Numbered from the stretch's first letter, positions 1 to 7,244 are shown. The stretch: DNA of 10,390 nt from Ruminococcus sp. (GCA_017481395.1 JAFUPE010000028.1:1-10390); one strand, 5' to 3'. The notes: generated by a model from the letters alone, not told the origin. Made by a program: numbers and translations.

Positions 1-490
1 AATAAAGTATTTCTACACCCTCATAGATGCCGCAGTTGCTCACGTTATGAGAAGCGAAGGCGGCTACATCTGGGCCTGCAAGAACTACGATGGCGACGTT
101 ATGAGCGACATGGTTGCTACAGCTTTCGGCTCACTTGCTATGATGACAAGCGTGCTTGTATCTCCTGACGGAGTTTACGAATACGAAGCAGCACATGGCA
201 CTGTTCAGCGTCACTACTACAAGTACCTTAAGGGCGAAGAAACATCCACAAACTCTGTTGCAACTATTTTTGCATGGAGTGGTGCCTTAAGAAAACGCGG
301 CGAACTTGACGGAAACAGCGAACTTATGGCGTTTGCGGACAAGCTTGAAAAAGCTACTATCGATACCATTGAAAGCGGTATTATGACAGGTGACCTTTAC
401 CTTATCTCGACTTTAGAGAACAAAAAGAAGGTCAACACCACAGAATTTTTAGAGGCTATCGGTAAACTTCTTACAGAATATTGCGGCTAA
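1..490 (+). CDS. icd: NADP-dependent isocitrate dehydrogenase, C-terminal part (5' end outside window)
   Basis: The product oxidatively decarboxylates isocitrate to 2-oxoglutarate with reduction of NADP+, in the cytoplasm. The frame is open from base 2, giving 162 visible residues of an enzyme usually just over 400 long. Seen directly: the YDGDVMSD stretch holding the two metal- and substrate-binding aspartates, then GSLAMMTS, the [10 protein letters not shown] block and the KGEETSTN segment that contact the cofactor, and a C-terminal helix region starting [14 protein letters not shown]. These match the eukaryotic-type homodimeric NADP enzyme (the human IDH1 family) much better than the E. 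coli Icd type. The gene ends in TAA 17 bases before rex, so the two are probably co-transcribed. The N-terminal half, including the substrate-serine region, lies outside the window. The family is certain; the symbol is conventional. Confidence 0.95.
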   Translation, partial: IKYFYTLIDAAVAHVMRSEGGYIWACKNYDGDVMSDMVATAFGSLAMMTSVLVSPDGVYEYEAAHGTVQRHYYKYLKGEETSTNSVATIFAWSGALRKRGELDGNSELMAFADKLEKATIDTIESGIMTGDLYLISTLENKKKVNTTEFLEAIGKLLTEYCG

Positions 491-495
491 TCCGC

Positions 496-500
496 AGAGG
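496..500 (+). promoter_or_regulatory. Ribosome binding site deciding the rex start
   Basis: AGAGG lies 7 bases before the ATG at 508. A TTG in the same frame at 481 would overlap the end of the isocitrate dehydrogenase gene and has no such site, so the ATG is preferred. Confidence 0.7.
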
Positions 501-507
501 TTTTAAT

Positions 508-1137
508 ATGAGTAAATCTGCCAACATATCTATGCCCGTTATCAGAAGGCTTCCCGGCTACTACCGAACCCTTAAGGTTTTGGAGGACAAAGGAATTGAG
601 CGCATAAGCTCAGGCAAGCTTGCAGAGCTTATGAACAGCAACGCTTCTCAGATAAGGCAGGACCTTAACTGCTTTGGCGGCTTTGGTCAGCAGGGCTACG
701 GGTATATTGTTTCTGACCTTAAGGAAGAAATTGCAAAAATCATCGGTATCGACAGAGCGAAAAACGCAGTTATCTGCGGTTTTGGTAACCTTGGTAAGGC
801 ACTTTACCACCATTTCGATGCCAACAAATATGGCTTTGAGCTTGTTGGACTTTTTGATTCAGACAAGCAAAAGCAAGGTCAAGCCGTAGGCAAGCTCTTT
901 ATACAGAGCGAAAAGAATATTATTGAGTTTTGCAAGGCAAACAACGTTGAAACTGCGATTATATGCGTTCCTACAAAATTTGCCGAGGGCGTGGCAGATA
1001 TGCTTTACGAAGGCGGTGTCAGAAGCTTCTGGAATTTCAGCCACTTCAAGGTACGTACCAAATACAACGATGTGGTTGAAGAAAATGTACACCTCAGCGA
1101 AAGCCTGATGACTCTCTCTTACCTTATTGATAACTGA
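508..1137 (+). CDS. rex: Redox-sensing transcriptional repressor Rex
   Basis: Rex is a cytoplasmic DNA-binding dimer that senses the NADH/NAD+ ratio: it represses fermentation and respiration genes when NADH is low and lets go when NADH binds. The 209-residue product has the usual family length. Residues 10-60 form the winged helix (IRRLPGYYRTL, then SSGKLAELMNSNASQIRQDL, then CFGGFGQQGYGY). The Rossmann domain follows with GFGNLG at about 91-96 and an acidic LFDSD near 115-119 at the end of the second strand, where the adenosine ribose is bound. The C-terminal stretch SESLMTLSYLIDN is the swapped helix end typical of Rex. It sits 17 bases after the isocitrate dehydrogenase gene, which suggests redox control linked to NADP/NAD metabolism. 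No inverted Rex box was found inside this window; the operon promoter is outside it. Identification is firm. Confidence 0.96.
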   Translation: MSKSANISMPVIRRLPGYYRTLKVLEDKGIERISSGKLAELMNSNASQIRQDLNCFGGFGQQGYGYIVSDLKEEIAKIIGIDRAKNAVICGFGNLGKALYHHFDANKYGFELVGLFDSDKQKQGQAVGKLFIQSEKNIIEFCKANNVETAIICVPTKFAEGVADMLYEGGVRSFWNFSHFKVRTKYNDVVEENVHLSESLMTLSYLIDN

Positions 1138-1142
1138 TATAC

Positions 1143-1181
1143 AAAAATCCCACGTTTACAAAGAGTAAACGTGGGATTTTT
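1143..1181. terminator. Bidirectional intrinsic terminator between rex and the converging operon
   Basis: A perfect 17-base stem (1143-1159 with 1165-1181) closes a 5-base loop. The stem starts with an A-run and ends with a T-run, so it gives a U-tract in both directions. It lies 5 bases after the rex stop, and its right edge touches the final stop codon of the HAD reading frame on the other strand. It can therefore end both converging transcripts. Confidence 0.93.
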
Positions 1182-1822
1182 TATGCTATTATGTTCATTA
1201 GCTCTGTCAGAGAATCAATAACCACAGCGGTAGTTTCGGCAAACTCTAATCGGCTTTGGTGTCCCTGTGTAGTCAGCACGCAGTCGCACCCTATGTCCTG
1301 AGCCATCTTAAAGTCAGCCACTTAGTCACCGATAACGATTGCCTCGTTTGGGTCAATGCCCTTTTCTGCAAAATACTTTACCGCAAGGTGAGTTTTATCT
1401 TCAGCAATAAGATTATCATGGGCAAGAATTCTGTCGAAATAATCAGTAAGCCCAAACTCAGCAAGTCGTTTTGTAACCTTGTTGATATGAGTTGCGGATA
1501 TTACCGTCTGCAGCTTACCTTTATCGTTAAAGTACTCAAGCACTTCATCGGCGTGTGCCATAACTGCTCGGTCTTTCAGGTGGTTTTCATAGCCTTCGTT
1601 GAATTCAGCAGCAATTTCGTCAAAATTCATTGAGTATAAATCCTCAAAAATATGCTCGTAAAATTTAATTATAGGGGTATCAACGTAGCTTGCGTATTGC
1701 TCAAAGTTGATTACGGGCAGACTACGCCTTATAAGCATATCGTTGACAGACGATAAAGCCGCGTCAATATCATCAATCAGGGTACCGTTAAAGTCCCAGA
1801 TTAGCACTTTATATTCTTTCAT
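1181..1822 (-). pseudogene. HAD-superfamily phosphatase (phosphoglycolate phosphatase-like), interrupted by an in-frame TAA
   Basis: A HAD hydrolase would remove phosphate from a small molecule or a modified product. From the ATG at 1822 the frame gives 166 residues: motif I is DFNGTLIDD (D10 nucleophile), the cap region is about 20-95, motif II is VISAT (S109), motif III is K143 in AEDKTH, and motif IV begins IVIGD. A TAA at 1322-1324 then stops translation. The same frame runs on for 46 more sense codons (VADFKMAQDIGC onward) to a TAA at 1181-1183, giving the normal total length near 213 residues. The stop replaces the Ser/Thr that usually follows GD, so one TCA to TAA change explains it. 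The truncated protein lacks the second acidic residue of motif IV and the last strands. In motif I the usual second Asp is Asn, as in a recognised DxNGT subgroup. It follows the nucleotidyltransferase gene after 7 bases, with GAGG placed 6 bases before its ATG. A sequencing error is the main alternative to a true pseudogene. Confidence 0.85.
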
Positions 1823-1829
1823 ATTTTCC

Positions 1830-3038
1830 TCAGATTCGCTTTTTTAGTCCTAAAGTGGTAAACATATCAATAAGTTCTTTAGCCTCCTGAGAATCAGCAC
1901 AAGCAAAGTATTTACCTATGTTTTTTGTAGTTACGTTACGCCTAATAATAAGCCTGTCAACCCAATGCACCGGTATAAAAAAAGGATAAAGTACAGGTAG
2001 CTTATCAACAACCTTGAAGCGGAGCTGCATCCACTTAAGGGTTGGAAAAAGCTTATTGATAATTCTTGTTACTCCGTTTTTAGCACCCGAAGAATTATCC
2101 TTAAAGTTACTTATGCTGTCAGACAGAAATGTAACGCTTACTCTGCCGTAAGTACAGGAATTTAAAATAAACCAAGCACTTTTGGTATTAATATTTATTT
2201 CTTCGTTACCCGAAAACCAATTTTGGCACAAGTCTAAGGTTTTTTTCTCGAAATCCAAAAGCAAAATTTCCTTTAAAATCTTGCTGGTGTACTCCCTGTC
2301 AAGTGCTTCTGCGTGTTTTTTTAGAAAAACATATACATCCATATACATTCTTATACCTGCACCGCCGAATTTAACATGATTTGCAAGGTGCTCGAGCATA
2401 TATATGTACACGTCCTCAAGGCTCATTCGGGCAATATTTGAGTTCTCCTCAAGCTGTGCTCTTTGCCATATATCCGAAAAATAGCTGTAAGCCGGTGATT
2501 CTTCAGTTAAAAGATAACTATGCATCTCAAAATGAAGGATATCGTCCTTACGGTACGAAGTATCCTTTTCGCCTACACTTTCTTTAACATATCCGTTTTC
2601 AAGAAATATCTTTTCAACTGCAGTGCGGTTAGAGGGCTCGCAAAGAATGTCAACGTCACACATAGTACGAAGATACGGCACAGGATAGTCAGCTTTGGTA
2701 ACGATACCCTTAAAAGGCATACATTTTATGCCTTTTGAGCTAAGAATACCAAGCATTCTTTCGGTTTCAAATGACAGGTTAAGGTCAGAAACAATCTGTT
2801 CCTGATGCATCTGCTTTAGATATGCCATCATTGTGCCTTTTGGCCGACGGCTTTCGGGTAATTTTTGTATGGCATAGTAAAGCATACCACCTAAAGAATG
2901 ATTTACGGCAATATCGTAAACCATTCCCCAGTTAAGCGGCTCGTCAGGCTCGGGGACAGCAGATGAGTTTAACACCGACTGCATAAGCTGCAAAAAGTAT
3001 TTTAAATTGTAATCAGCTTCAACTAATGCTGTGCTCAT
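1830..3038 (-). CDS. Nucleotidyltransferase-like protein of the NTP_transf_5 family (RiPP tailoring type)
   Basis: The 402-residue product belongs to the family annotated as uncharacterised nucleotidyltransferase (NTP_transf_5). Members recur in Firmicutes lasso-peptide and other peptide clusters beside an HPr-kinase-like protein. Seen in the sequence: a helical N-terminal part, then MPFKGIVTKADYPVPYLR followed by CDVDILC (about 107-133). This is the core G..../DxD element with D128 and D130 as candidate metal ligands. A third acidic position lies in HFEMHSYL (about 169-176). The C-terminal half is mostly helical with no recognised motif and no clear membrane span. Its ATG lies inside the end of the ABC transporter gene (20-base overlap) with no strong ribosome site, pointing to translational coupling. 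The substrate is unknown. By analogy it may act on a peptide phosphorylated by the kinase; this is inference. Confidence 0.85.
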   Translation of the reverse strand: MSTALVEADYNLKYFLQLMQSVLNSSAVPEPDEPLNWGMVYDIAVNHSLGGMLYYAIQKLPESRRPKGTMMAYLKQMHQEQIVSDLNLSFETERMLGILSSKGIKCMPFKGIVTKADYPVPYLRTMCDVDILCEPSNRTAVEKIFLENGYVKESVGEKDTSYRKDDILHFEMHSYLLTEESPAYSYFSDIWQRAQLEENSNIARMSLEDVYIYMLEHLANHVKFGGAGIRMYMDVYVFLKKHAEALDREYTSKILKEILLLDFEKKTLDLCQNWFSGNEEININTKSAWFILNSCTYGRVSVTFLSDSISNFKDNSSGAKNGVTRIINKLFPTLKWMQLRFKVVDKLPVLYPFFIPVHWVDRLIIRRNVTTKNIGKYFACADSQEAKELIDMFTTLGLKKRI

Positions 3039-4767
3039 TTTCTAACACCGTAATTTTTTTATCAATGATTCTTACTTCTTTATTGCATACGTCGTTAGCG
3101 GCTTTTTTGTGAGAAATAAGAATACAGGTTTTATCGGAAAGCTTTTTAATATTATCAAGCAGCCTAAGCTCGGTCATTTCATCCAACGCAGAGGTTGCCT
3201 CATCCAGAAGAATAACAGGTGCATCAGAAAGGAACGCCCTTGCAATAGCCACACGCTGAACCTGACCCTCGGAAAGTCCTAAGCCCTTTTCACCGATTAC
3301 AGTGTCAAGTCCATCAGGAAGCTCAACAATAAAATCCGCACACGCAAATCGGATTGCACGCCAGATATCCTCATCGGTTGCATCGGAATTAATAAAGGAA
3401 ACATTTTCTCTAATAGTTCCCGAAAGCAGGAAGTTGCCCTGTGGTACATAAGAAAAGAACTTTCTTGTATTGGTATCTACGGTAAGCTTTTTGCCGTCTT
3501 TAAACTTAAGGTAAATTTCTCCGCTTTCAAGAGGAAATACTCCCAAAAGAAGCTTGGTGAGCGTGCTTTTGCCGATGCCCGAAATGCCTGTCATAACCAC
3601 AAGGTCGCCCTTATTAACAGTAAGGCTTGTGTCCTCAAATATCTCGTCGCGGTCATATTTGAAAGAGATATTGTCAAACTCTATGCTCTCAAGCTCAGAG
3701 TAAAGCTTGGCTACATCAAGGTTACTGTCATTTATTTCCGGCTCGTCATCTAAACCTTCAAGCTCGATAATTCGCTCGGCAGAAGCCACTGCACTATAGA
3801 ATGTAGGAATAATACTTGTAAGTGAATTAATAGGCACACTGATTTGTGAAACAAGAGAAAGCACCTGAGAAAGGGTACCGTAATCAATTAAGGGGTCATT
3901 ATTGGCAATTTTTACGGCACAATAAAACAAACCGAAAAGATAGGCACCGTTAAAAGCCAAGGTAAAGGCAGAATGTGTAGTAATGGAAATAATATTTCGT
4001 TTAGCCTTACGCTTGAAATTTTCCTCCTGAAGCTCTGATGCTGTTTTTTCAACCTTATCCTCTGCCTTGAAGACCTTAACCACCATTAAGCTTGCTAAGG
4101 TTTCCTGCATGAAGGAACGGATTTTTCCGTCGGTTTCCATAATCTGCTTGTGATATTTTTTCATAGAGCCTTTGAAAAGAGAAGAAAAAATAAACACACT
4201 CAGGCCAACACCTATGAAAAGCAAGGTGAAAAGCGGATCGATTGTAGCAAGGACTACAAAAATACCGATAAGCTTAACAATAATAAATACTACGTTAGGA
4301 ATTATTGTCGTAATTGTACCTGCAATAGTGCTTACATCGTCATTAAGACGGTTAAGCATTTCGCCGGTATGAAACTTAGTAATCTGAGCGTAGCTTTTTT
4401 TGAGCATCTTTTTATACAAAGAAGATTTAATATCAATAGTAAGCCTTGCTGTTATTCTGAAAACCAAGTGATTATTCAATATTCTCGAAACTACTTGAGA
4501 AATTGTAATAATAACAAAAATAGTTCCCCAAAAGAATATTGCATCAAGCCTTTGGTCGGTGGCCATACCAAACTTACCAGTAGCAGAGTTAATAACATTC
4601 CTGAGCATATAGGAAATAACAATACTGCCGCAAGCAATAATTACATTAACTATTGTAAGCAAAACAATAGGCAGCCTCTGCTTTTTAGCATTCTTAAGTA
4701 TCCACTTAATGGTATCGATATCAGTAAGCTTGGTAAATAGCTTATTTAAAGTAGAATTCTTTTTCAA
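3019..4767 (-). CDS. ABC exporter, fused membrane and ATPase domains, peptide export type
   Basis: A 582-residue half-transporter that would work as a dimer in the cytoplasmic membrane. Residues about 30-330 form the six-helix exporter domain (hydrophobic spans near 33-54, 77-98, 155-176, 178-198, 266-288 and 300-322). The ATPase domain shows Walker A GISGIGKST (394-402), Q-loop YVPQG (Q443), signature LSEGQ (498-502), Walker B VILLDEATSALDE (518-530) and the switch histidine ILISH (H553), so it should be active. There is no N-terminal C39 peptidase domain, so it cannot itself remove a leader peptide. The start is TTG at 4767: GAGG lies 7 bases upstream, and the next ATG would delete the first membrane helix. 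It overlaps the following nucleotidyltransferase gene by 20 bases. The position next to PqqD and kinase genes suggests export of a modified peptide; drug or lipid export cannot be excluded from sequence alone. Confidence 0.93.
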   Translation of the reverse strand: MKKNSTLNKLFTKLTDIDTIKWILKNAKKQRLPIVLLTIVNVIIACGSIVISYMLRNVINSATGKFGMATDQRLDAIFFWGTIFVIITISQVVSRILNNHLVFRITARLTIDIKSSLYKKMLKKSYAQITKFHTGEMLNRLNDDVSTIAGTITTIIPNVVFIIVKLIGIFVVLATIDPLFTLLFIGVGLSVFIFSSLFKGSMKKYHKQIMETDGKIRSFMQETLASLMVVKVFKAEDKVEKTASELQEENFKRKAKRNIISITTHSAFTLAFNGAYLFGLFYCAVKIANNDPLIDYGTLSQVLSLVSQISVPINSLTSIIPTFYSAVASAERIIELEGLDDEPEINDSNLDVAKLYSELESIEFDNISFKYDRDEIFEDTSLTVNKGDLVVMTGISGIGKSTLTKLLLGVFPLESGEIYLKFKDGKKLTVDTNTRKFFSYVPQGNFLLSGTIRENVSFINSDATDEDIWRAIRFACADFIVELPDGLDTVIGEKGLGLSEGQVQRVAIARAFLSDAPVILLDEATSALDEMTELRLLDNIKKLSDKTCILISHKKAANDVCNKEVRIIDKKITVLENEHSIS

Positions 4768-4803
4768 AGCAATTCCTCAAATCTTTATAAAATAAAAATC
4801 TAT

Positions 4804-4827
4804 CGGGGCGAAAATGCTTTCACCCCG
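4804..4827 (-). terminator. Intra-operon hairpin, possible partial terminator or attenuator
   Basis: Read on the - strand, a 10-base stem (CGGGGTGAAA with TTTCGCCCCG, one T-G wobble) closes a 4-base loop and is followed by a T-rich but interrupted run (4788-4803). It lies in the 69-base gap between the PqqD gene and the ABC gene, the only sizeable gap in the operon. It may lower transporter expression relative to the upstream genes or protect an mRNA end. Confidence 0.65.
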
Positions 4828-4836
4828 TCGAAAAAA

Positions 4837-5100
4837 TTATGCAATAAGATTAGCATCCTCAAGCTCTTTGATAAAACGGATAAGGTCAGCCTTTGCGGTT
4901 GCTTCGTCAACCTCATACTCTTCAAGCATTGCGGCAAGAACACCCTCAACAGTATTCTCGTTTTCAAGTTGATGCCAAAGAAAAGCACCAACCTCGTTAA
5001 GATTAATCATTCCGTTAAATTCTGCAACTGCTGCACCAATAGGAACAACAACATAGCAATCTGCAACTTTTCTGAGCATATAATTTTCTTTAATTTTCAT
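4837..5100 (-). CDS. PqqD-family peptide chaperone (RiPP recognition element)
   Basis: An 87-residue PqqD-like protein. This fold (winged helix with a beta-hairpin, called RRE) binds the leader of a precursor peptide and hands it to modifying enzymes; lasso clusters call it B1. Seen: the N-terminal hairpin LRKVADCYVVVPIG, the strand-turn AEFNGMINLNEVGAFLW that is diagnostic for PqqD, and two C-terminal helices ending KADLIRFIKELEDANLI. The start chosen is the ATG at 5100, because AAGGA (5113-5109) is 8 bases upstream. The ATG at 5109 in the same frame overlaps that ribosome site and is unlikely. It begins 13 bases after the kinase gene stops. The protein has no membrane segment and should act in the cytoplasm. 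The likely partner is the 46-residue peptide encoded at 7245-7385. Confidence 0.92.
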   Translation of the reverse strand: MKIKENYMLRKVADCYVVVPIGAAVAEFNGMINLNEVGAFLWHQLENENTVEGVLAAMLEEYEVDEATAKADLIRFIKELEDANLIA

Positions 5101-5113
5101 GACAAGCATCCTT

Positions 5114-5815
5114 TCAGTTATTTAAAATCCCCATGGCTGTATCTACCGCGGAATCATCAAGATTACACCGTAATAAATATGCGGGATAGTTTGTTAATAT
5201 CTGCGAAAACAGCTCAAGCTGTCTGTCACCTATTTTTTCGCTTGCTCTGCCGGGTGATTGATTAAGAAGCAGTGCAATTGATTTTGAGGGAGGAATTCTT
5301 TCGAGGGAGTTTTCCTCGCCTCGCTCAATAAACACCAACGCACCTAACTCAGCAGATATATTTTTCTGCACGTCGGTACCACCTGCAAAGGGAGTGCCGT
5401 AAATGTAACACTTGCCGTCAATAATTCTGAAGGACGGCTTGTCGTCGTTAATTATATCAGCTCTGTCGCCAAATCTTTTGAGCCATTTTTTAGTATGTGT
5501 CGATTTACCTGTACCGCTTGAAGCTGAAAACAAATATGCTCTGCCGTCGAAAAGCAATGCAGAACTGTGAATATAGCTGCCGTAATACTTTAATAGTAAA
5601 CGGTTAAATCGGCTGCAAAGCACCATATTTTCGGCAACTGCAGGAGTAATATCCACACCGTTTGTCACAAGATAATCTATTCTTTCGGGGGGTGCCTCAA
5701 TAGAAAACAAAGGCTCCTCTTCCCCATCATAAAGATAAGGCTTATACCAATATGCGGTCTCGGCAAATTCCTGTTTCATTTCAACCACAATATCGGCAAT
5801 TTTATATTTAGCCAT
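5114..5815 (-). CDS. HPr-kinase-like serine kinase (peptide-tailoring kinase family)
   Basis: A 233-residue protein with the C-terminal HPr kinase/phosphorylase fold but without the N-terminal domain of true HprK. Relatives in Firmicutes lasso clusters phosphorylate the C-terminal serine of the precursor peptide. Seen: YIHSSALLFDG (81-91) leading into the P-loop SASSGTGKST (97-106), the DIINDDKPS segment (120-128) with the paired acidic residues expected for catalysis and Mg2+, and YGTPFAGG (139-146). The ATG shares one base with the stop of the LRR-dockerin gene (TAATG), so translation is probably coupled; GAGG lies 10 bases before the ATG. The PqqD gene follows after 13 bases. Housekeeping HprK is unlikely: the length and motif pattern differ and no ptsH is nearby. 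The substrate is not shown by sequence; the adjacent small peptide is the best candidate. Confidence 0.88.
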   Translation of the reverse strand: MAKYKIADIVVEMKQEFAETAYWYKPYLYDGEEEPLFSIEAPPERIDYLVTNGVDITPAVAENMVLCSRFNRLLLKYYGSYIHSSALLFDGRAYLFSASSGTGKSTHTKKWLKRFGDRADIINDDKPSFRIIDGKCYIYGTPFAGGTDVQKNISAELGALVFIERGEENSLERIPPSKSIALLLNQSPGRASEKIGDRQLELFSQILTNYPAYLLRCNLDDSAVDTAMGILNN

Positions 5816-7083
5816 TATAATAATACCTCGTCACCGACAAAAAGAATATTTAAATATCCGGCAAGGTACTTTTGAATTTGGGTTGCATCCTTAATTGTTA
5901 CGTCACCCACAGAATCAACGTTTGCAAGGAAAAGCTGAATATGGTCAAGAACTACAATTTGTGCAACCTCTTTCTGAATAAGGGTTACGTCTTTAATAGA
6001 AACTCTGCCGTCTAAATCGGTATCACCAATGTAGTAAGCCTTAAGCGGAGAAGTAGTGCTTTCAACGGAAGACGAAGGCACAGTTGCAGTAGATGATGTC
6101 AAAGCCGAAGATGTAGCTGTTGGTTCGGTTGTATCTGAGGAAGCATCCACAGATGTTGAAGCAGATTCAGAAGGCTCTGTTGAAGTTGTGCCTGTCGCAG
6201 AAGTAGAGCTTTCCACAGGGTCGGTAGATGCTGCAGAAGACGAAGGAGTCGACTCGGTAGCATCAGTAGCAGTGCTTGACTCGGTGGAAGAAGTAACAGC
6301 CGCTGTAGAAGAGGTACCCTCTGAGGCATCAGTTGCTGTGGAAGTTACTGCCTCGGACTCGGTTGTAGGCTCAGTAGCTGCTGTAGTAGGCTCAACGTAT
6401 GTACCATAAGAGATAAAGGTTATATTATTATCAGTAGCGTACTGCTTTGCAAAGGTATCTTCCCAACCGCCAATCATCATAGAATCACAACCATCAAAGG
6501 CTGTGTCTGCAATTTCGGTTAAAGAAGCAGGCAAAGTAGCTATCATAAGCTTAGTACATCCGTAAAAAGCATAAATATCGATTTTTTCAATTCCCTGCGA
6601 CAAAACAACTGTGGCAAGGCTTGTACAATATGTAAAGCATCTTGAAGGAATAGTCTTTAATGCAGTACCCTCTTCTATCTGAATCATAGAAACAGAAGAG
6701 CAATTATAAAATGCATTACCGCCTATTACCTCAACGCTTGAAGGGATAATTATCTCTTTAAGTCCGGTACATCCGTAAAAGGCAGATGCACCGATTTCGG
6801 TAATAGTGGCGGGAATATTTACATGTAAAATGTCTTTATTGTTAATGAAGGCACTGGAATTGATTTTGGTAACCTTCTTTCCGTTAAACGTAGCAGGAAT
6901 TGTAACGTTGGCACCCTTGCCGGTATAACCTTCAATATAATATTCGTCGCTGTTTGCAGAAGGCAATTCATACTTCCAATCACCGTCGGCGATAATAGTT
7001 GCAGCAAAAACATTGGTTGCGGAAATTATTGACACTACAAGTAAAACCGCACACAGAATAACTGAGCAAATTCTCTTTTTCAC
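5815..7083 (-). CDS. Secreted BspA-type leucine-rich-repeat protein with Ser/Thr linker and C-terminal dockerin
   Basis: The 422-residue product starts at GTG 7083, with GAGG 7 bases upstream. Residues 1-27 form a Sec signal peptide (MKKR, hydrophobic core, predicted cut after VFA). Residues about 60-205 hold six LRR_5 (BspA/TpLRR) units with an AF or CF pair every 23-25 residues (79, 102, 125, 150, 173, 196), several followed by a Cys. Residues about 231-346 are a Ser/Thr/Ala/Glu linker. Residues 353-409 are a type I dockerin: repeat one GDTDLDGRVSIKDVTLIQK has a full calcium loop. Repeat two (ANVDSVGDVTIKDATQIQK) lacks the acidic or Asn ligand at loop position 5. The protein should be exported and docked to a cohesin-bearing scaffold or cell surface; no catalytic domain is present. 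It is the first gene of the operon and is coupled to the kinase gene by a one-base overlap, which is unusual company for a dockerin protein. Confidence 0.93.
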   Translation of the reverse strand: MKKRICSVILCAVLLVVSIISATNVFAATIIADGDWKYELPSANSDEYYIEGYTGKGANVTIPATFNGKKVTKINSSAFINNKDILHVNIPATITEIGASAFYGCTGLKEIIIPSSVEVIGGNAFYNCSSVSMIQIEEGTALKTIPSRCFTYCTSLATVVLSQGIEKIDIYAFYGCTKLMIATLPASLTEIADTAFDGCDSMMIGGWEDTFAKQYATDNNITFISYGTYVEPTTAATEPTTESEAVTSTATDASEGTSSTAAVTSSTESSTATDATESTPSSSAASTDPVESSTSATGTTSTEPSESASTSVDASSDTTEPTATSSALTSSTATVPSSSVESTTSPLKAYYIGDTDLDGRVSIKDVTLIQKEVAQIVVLDHIQLFLANVDSVGDVTIKDATQIQKYLAGYLNILFVGDEVLL

Positions 7084-7114
7084 GACAACACCTCATAACT
7101 ATATATTTATATTT

Positions 7115-7143
7115 ATTATACAATACTTTTATATAAAAAGCAA
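7115..7143 (-). promoter_or_regulatory. Predicted sigma-A promoter of the LRR-dockerin/kinase/exporter operon
   Basis: On the - strand TTGCTT (7143-7138), a 17-base spacer and a perfect TATAAT (7120-7115) precede the GTG start by about 30 bases. The -35 box matches consensus at only three positions, so the promoter should be weaker than that of the small peptide gene. It lies downstream of the terminator at 7176-7205, giving the operon its own start. Confidence 0.7.
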
Positions 7144-7175
7144 CCAATACAAGCTATTAAATTAAACAAAATAAC

Positions 7176-7205
7176 AAGGCGACGGATTAATGTATCCGTC
7201 GCCTT
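7176..7205 (-). terminator. Intrinsic terminator after the small peptide gene
   Basis: A perfect 12-base GC-rich stem (7176-7187 with 7194-7205) closes a 6-base loop and is followed on the - strand by a T-rich run (TTGTTATTTTG). It lies 39 bases after the stop of the 46-codon gene and upstream of the operon promoter. It would insulate the peptide transcript, and any read-through from the large surface-protein gene, from the operon. Confidence 0.88.
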
Positions 7206-7244
7206 AATTATAATAGTTAGTTGTTTAGACTACCATTATTACGC

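Noticed and set aside
481..507. TTG-initiated extension of Rex by nine residues
   Set aside because: It would overlap the upstream gene and has no ribosome site, while the ATG at 508 has AGAGG at good spacing and gives the family's usual N-terminus.
1322..1324. Recoding of TAA as an amino acid in the HAD gene
   Set aside because: TAA ends several other genes here in normal positions, and there is no sign of a readthrough or selenocysteine context; mutation or sequencing error is simpler.
1256..1633. 125-codon frame on the + strand, and the 196-codon frame at 4150-4740
   Set aside because: Both are antisense to well-supported genes (HAD, ABC) and show no family resemblance or expression signals.
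5101..5109. Earlier ATG for the PqqD-like protein
   Set aside because: It overlaps the AAGGA ribosome site itself; the ATG at 5100 is 8 bases from that site.
5114..5815. Housekeeping HPr kinase/phosphorylase (hprK)
   Set aside because: The N-terminal HprK domain is absent, the length is shorter, and the context is a PqqD/ABC peptide operon without ptsH.
6056..6409. Acidic Val/Ser/Glu-rich open frame on the + strand
   Set aside because: It is the complement of the low-complexity Ser/Thr linker of the LRR-dockerin gene, whose biased codons leave the opposite strand free of stops. It has no ribosome site.
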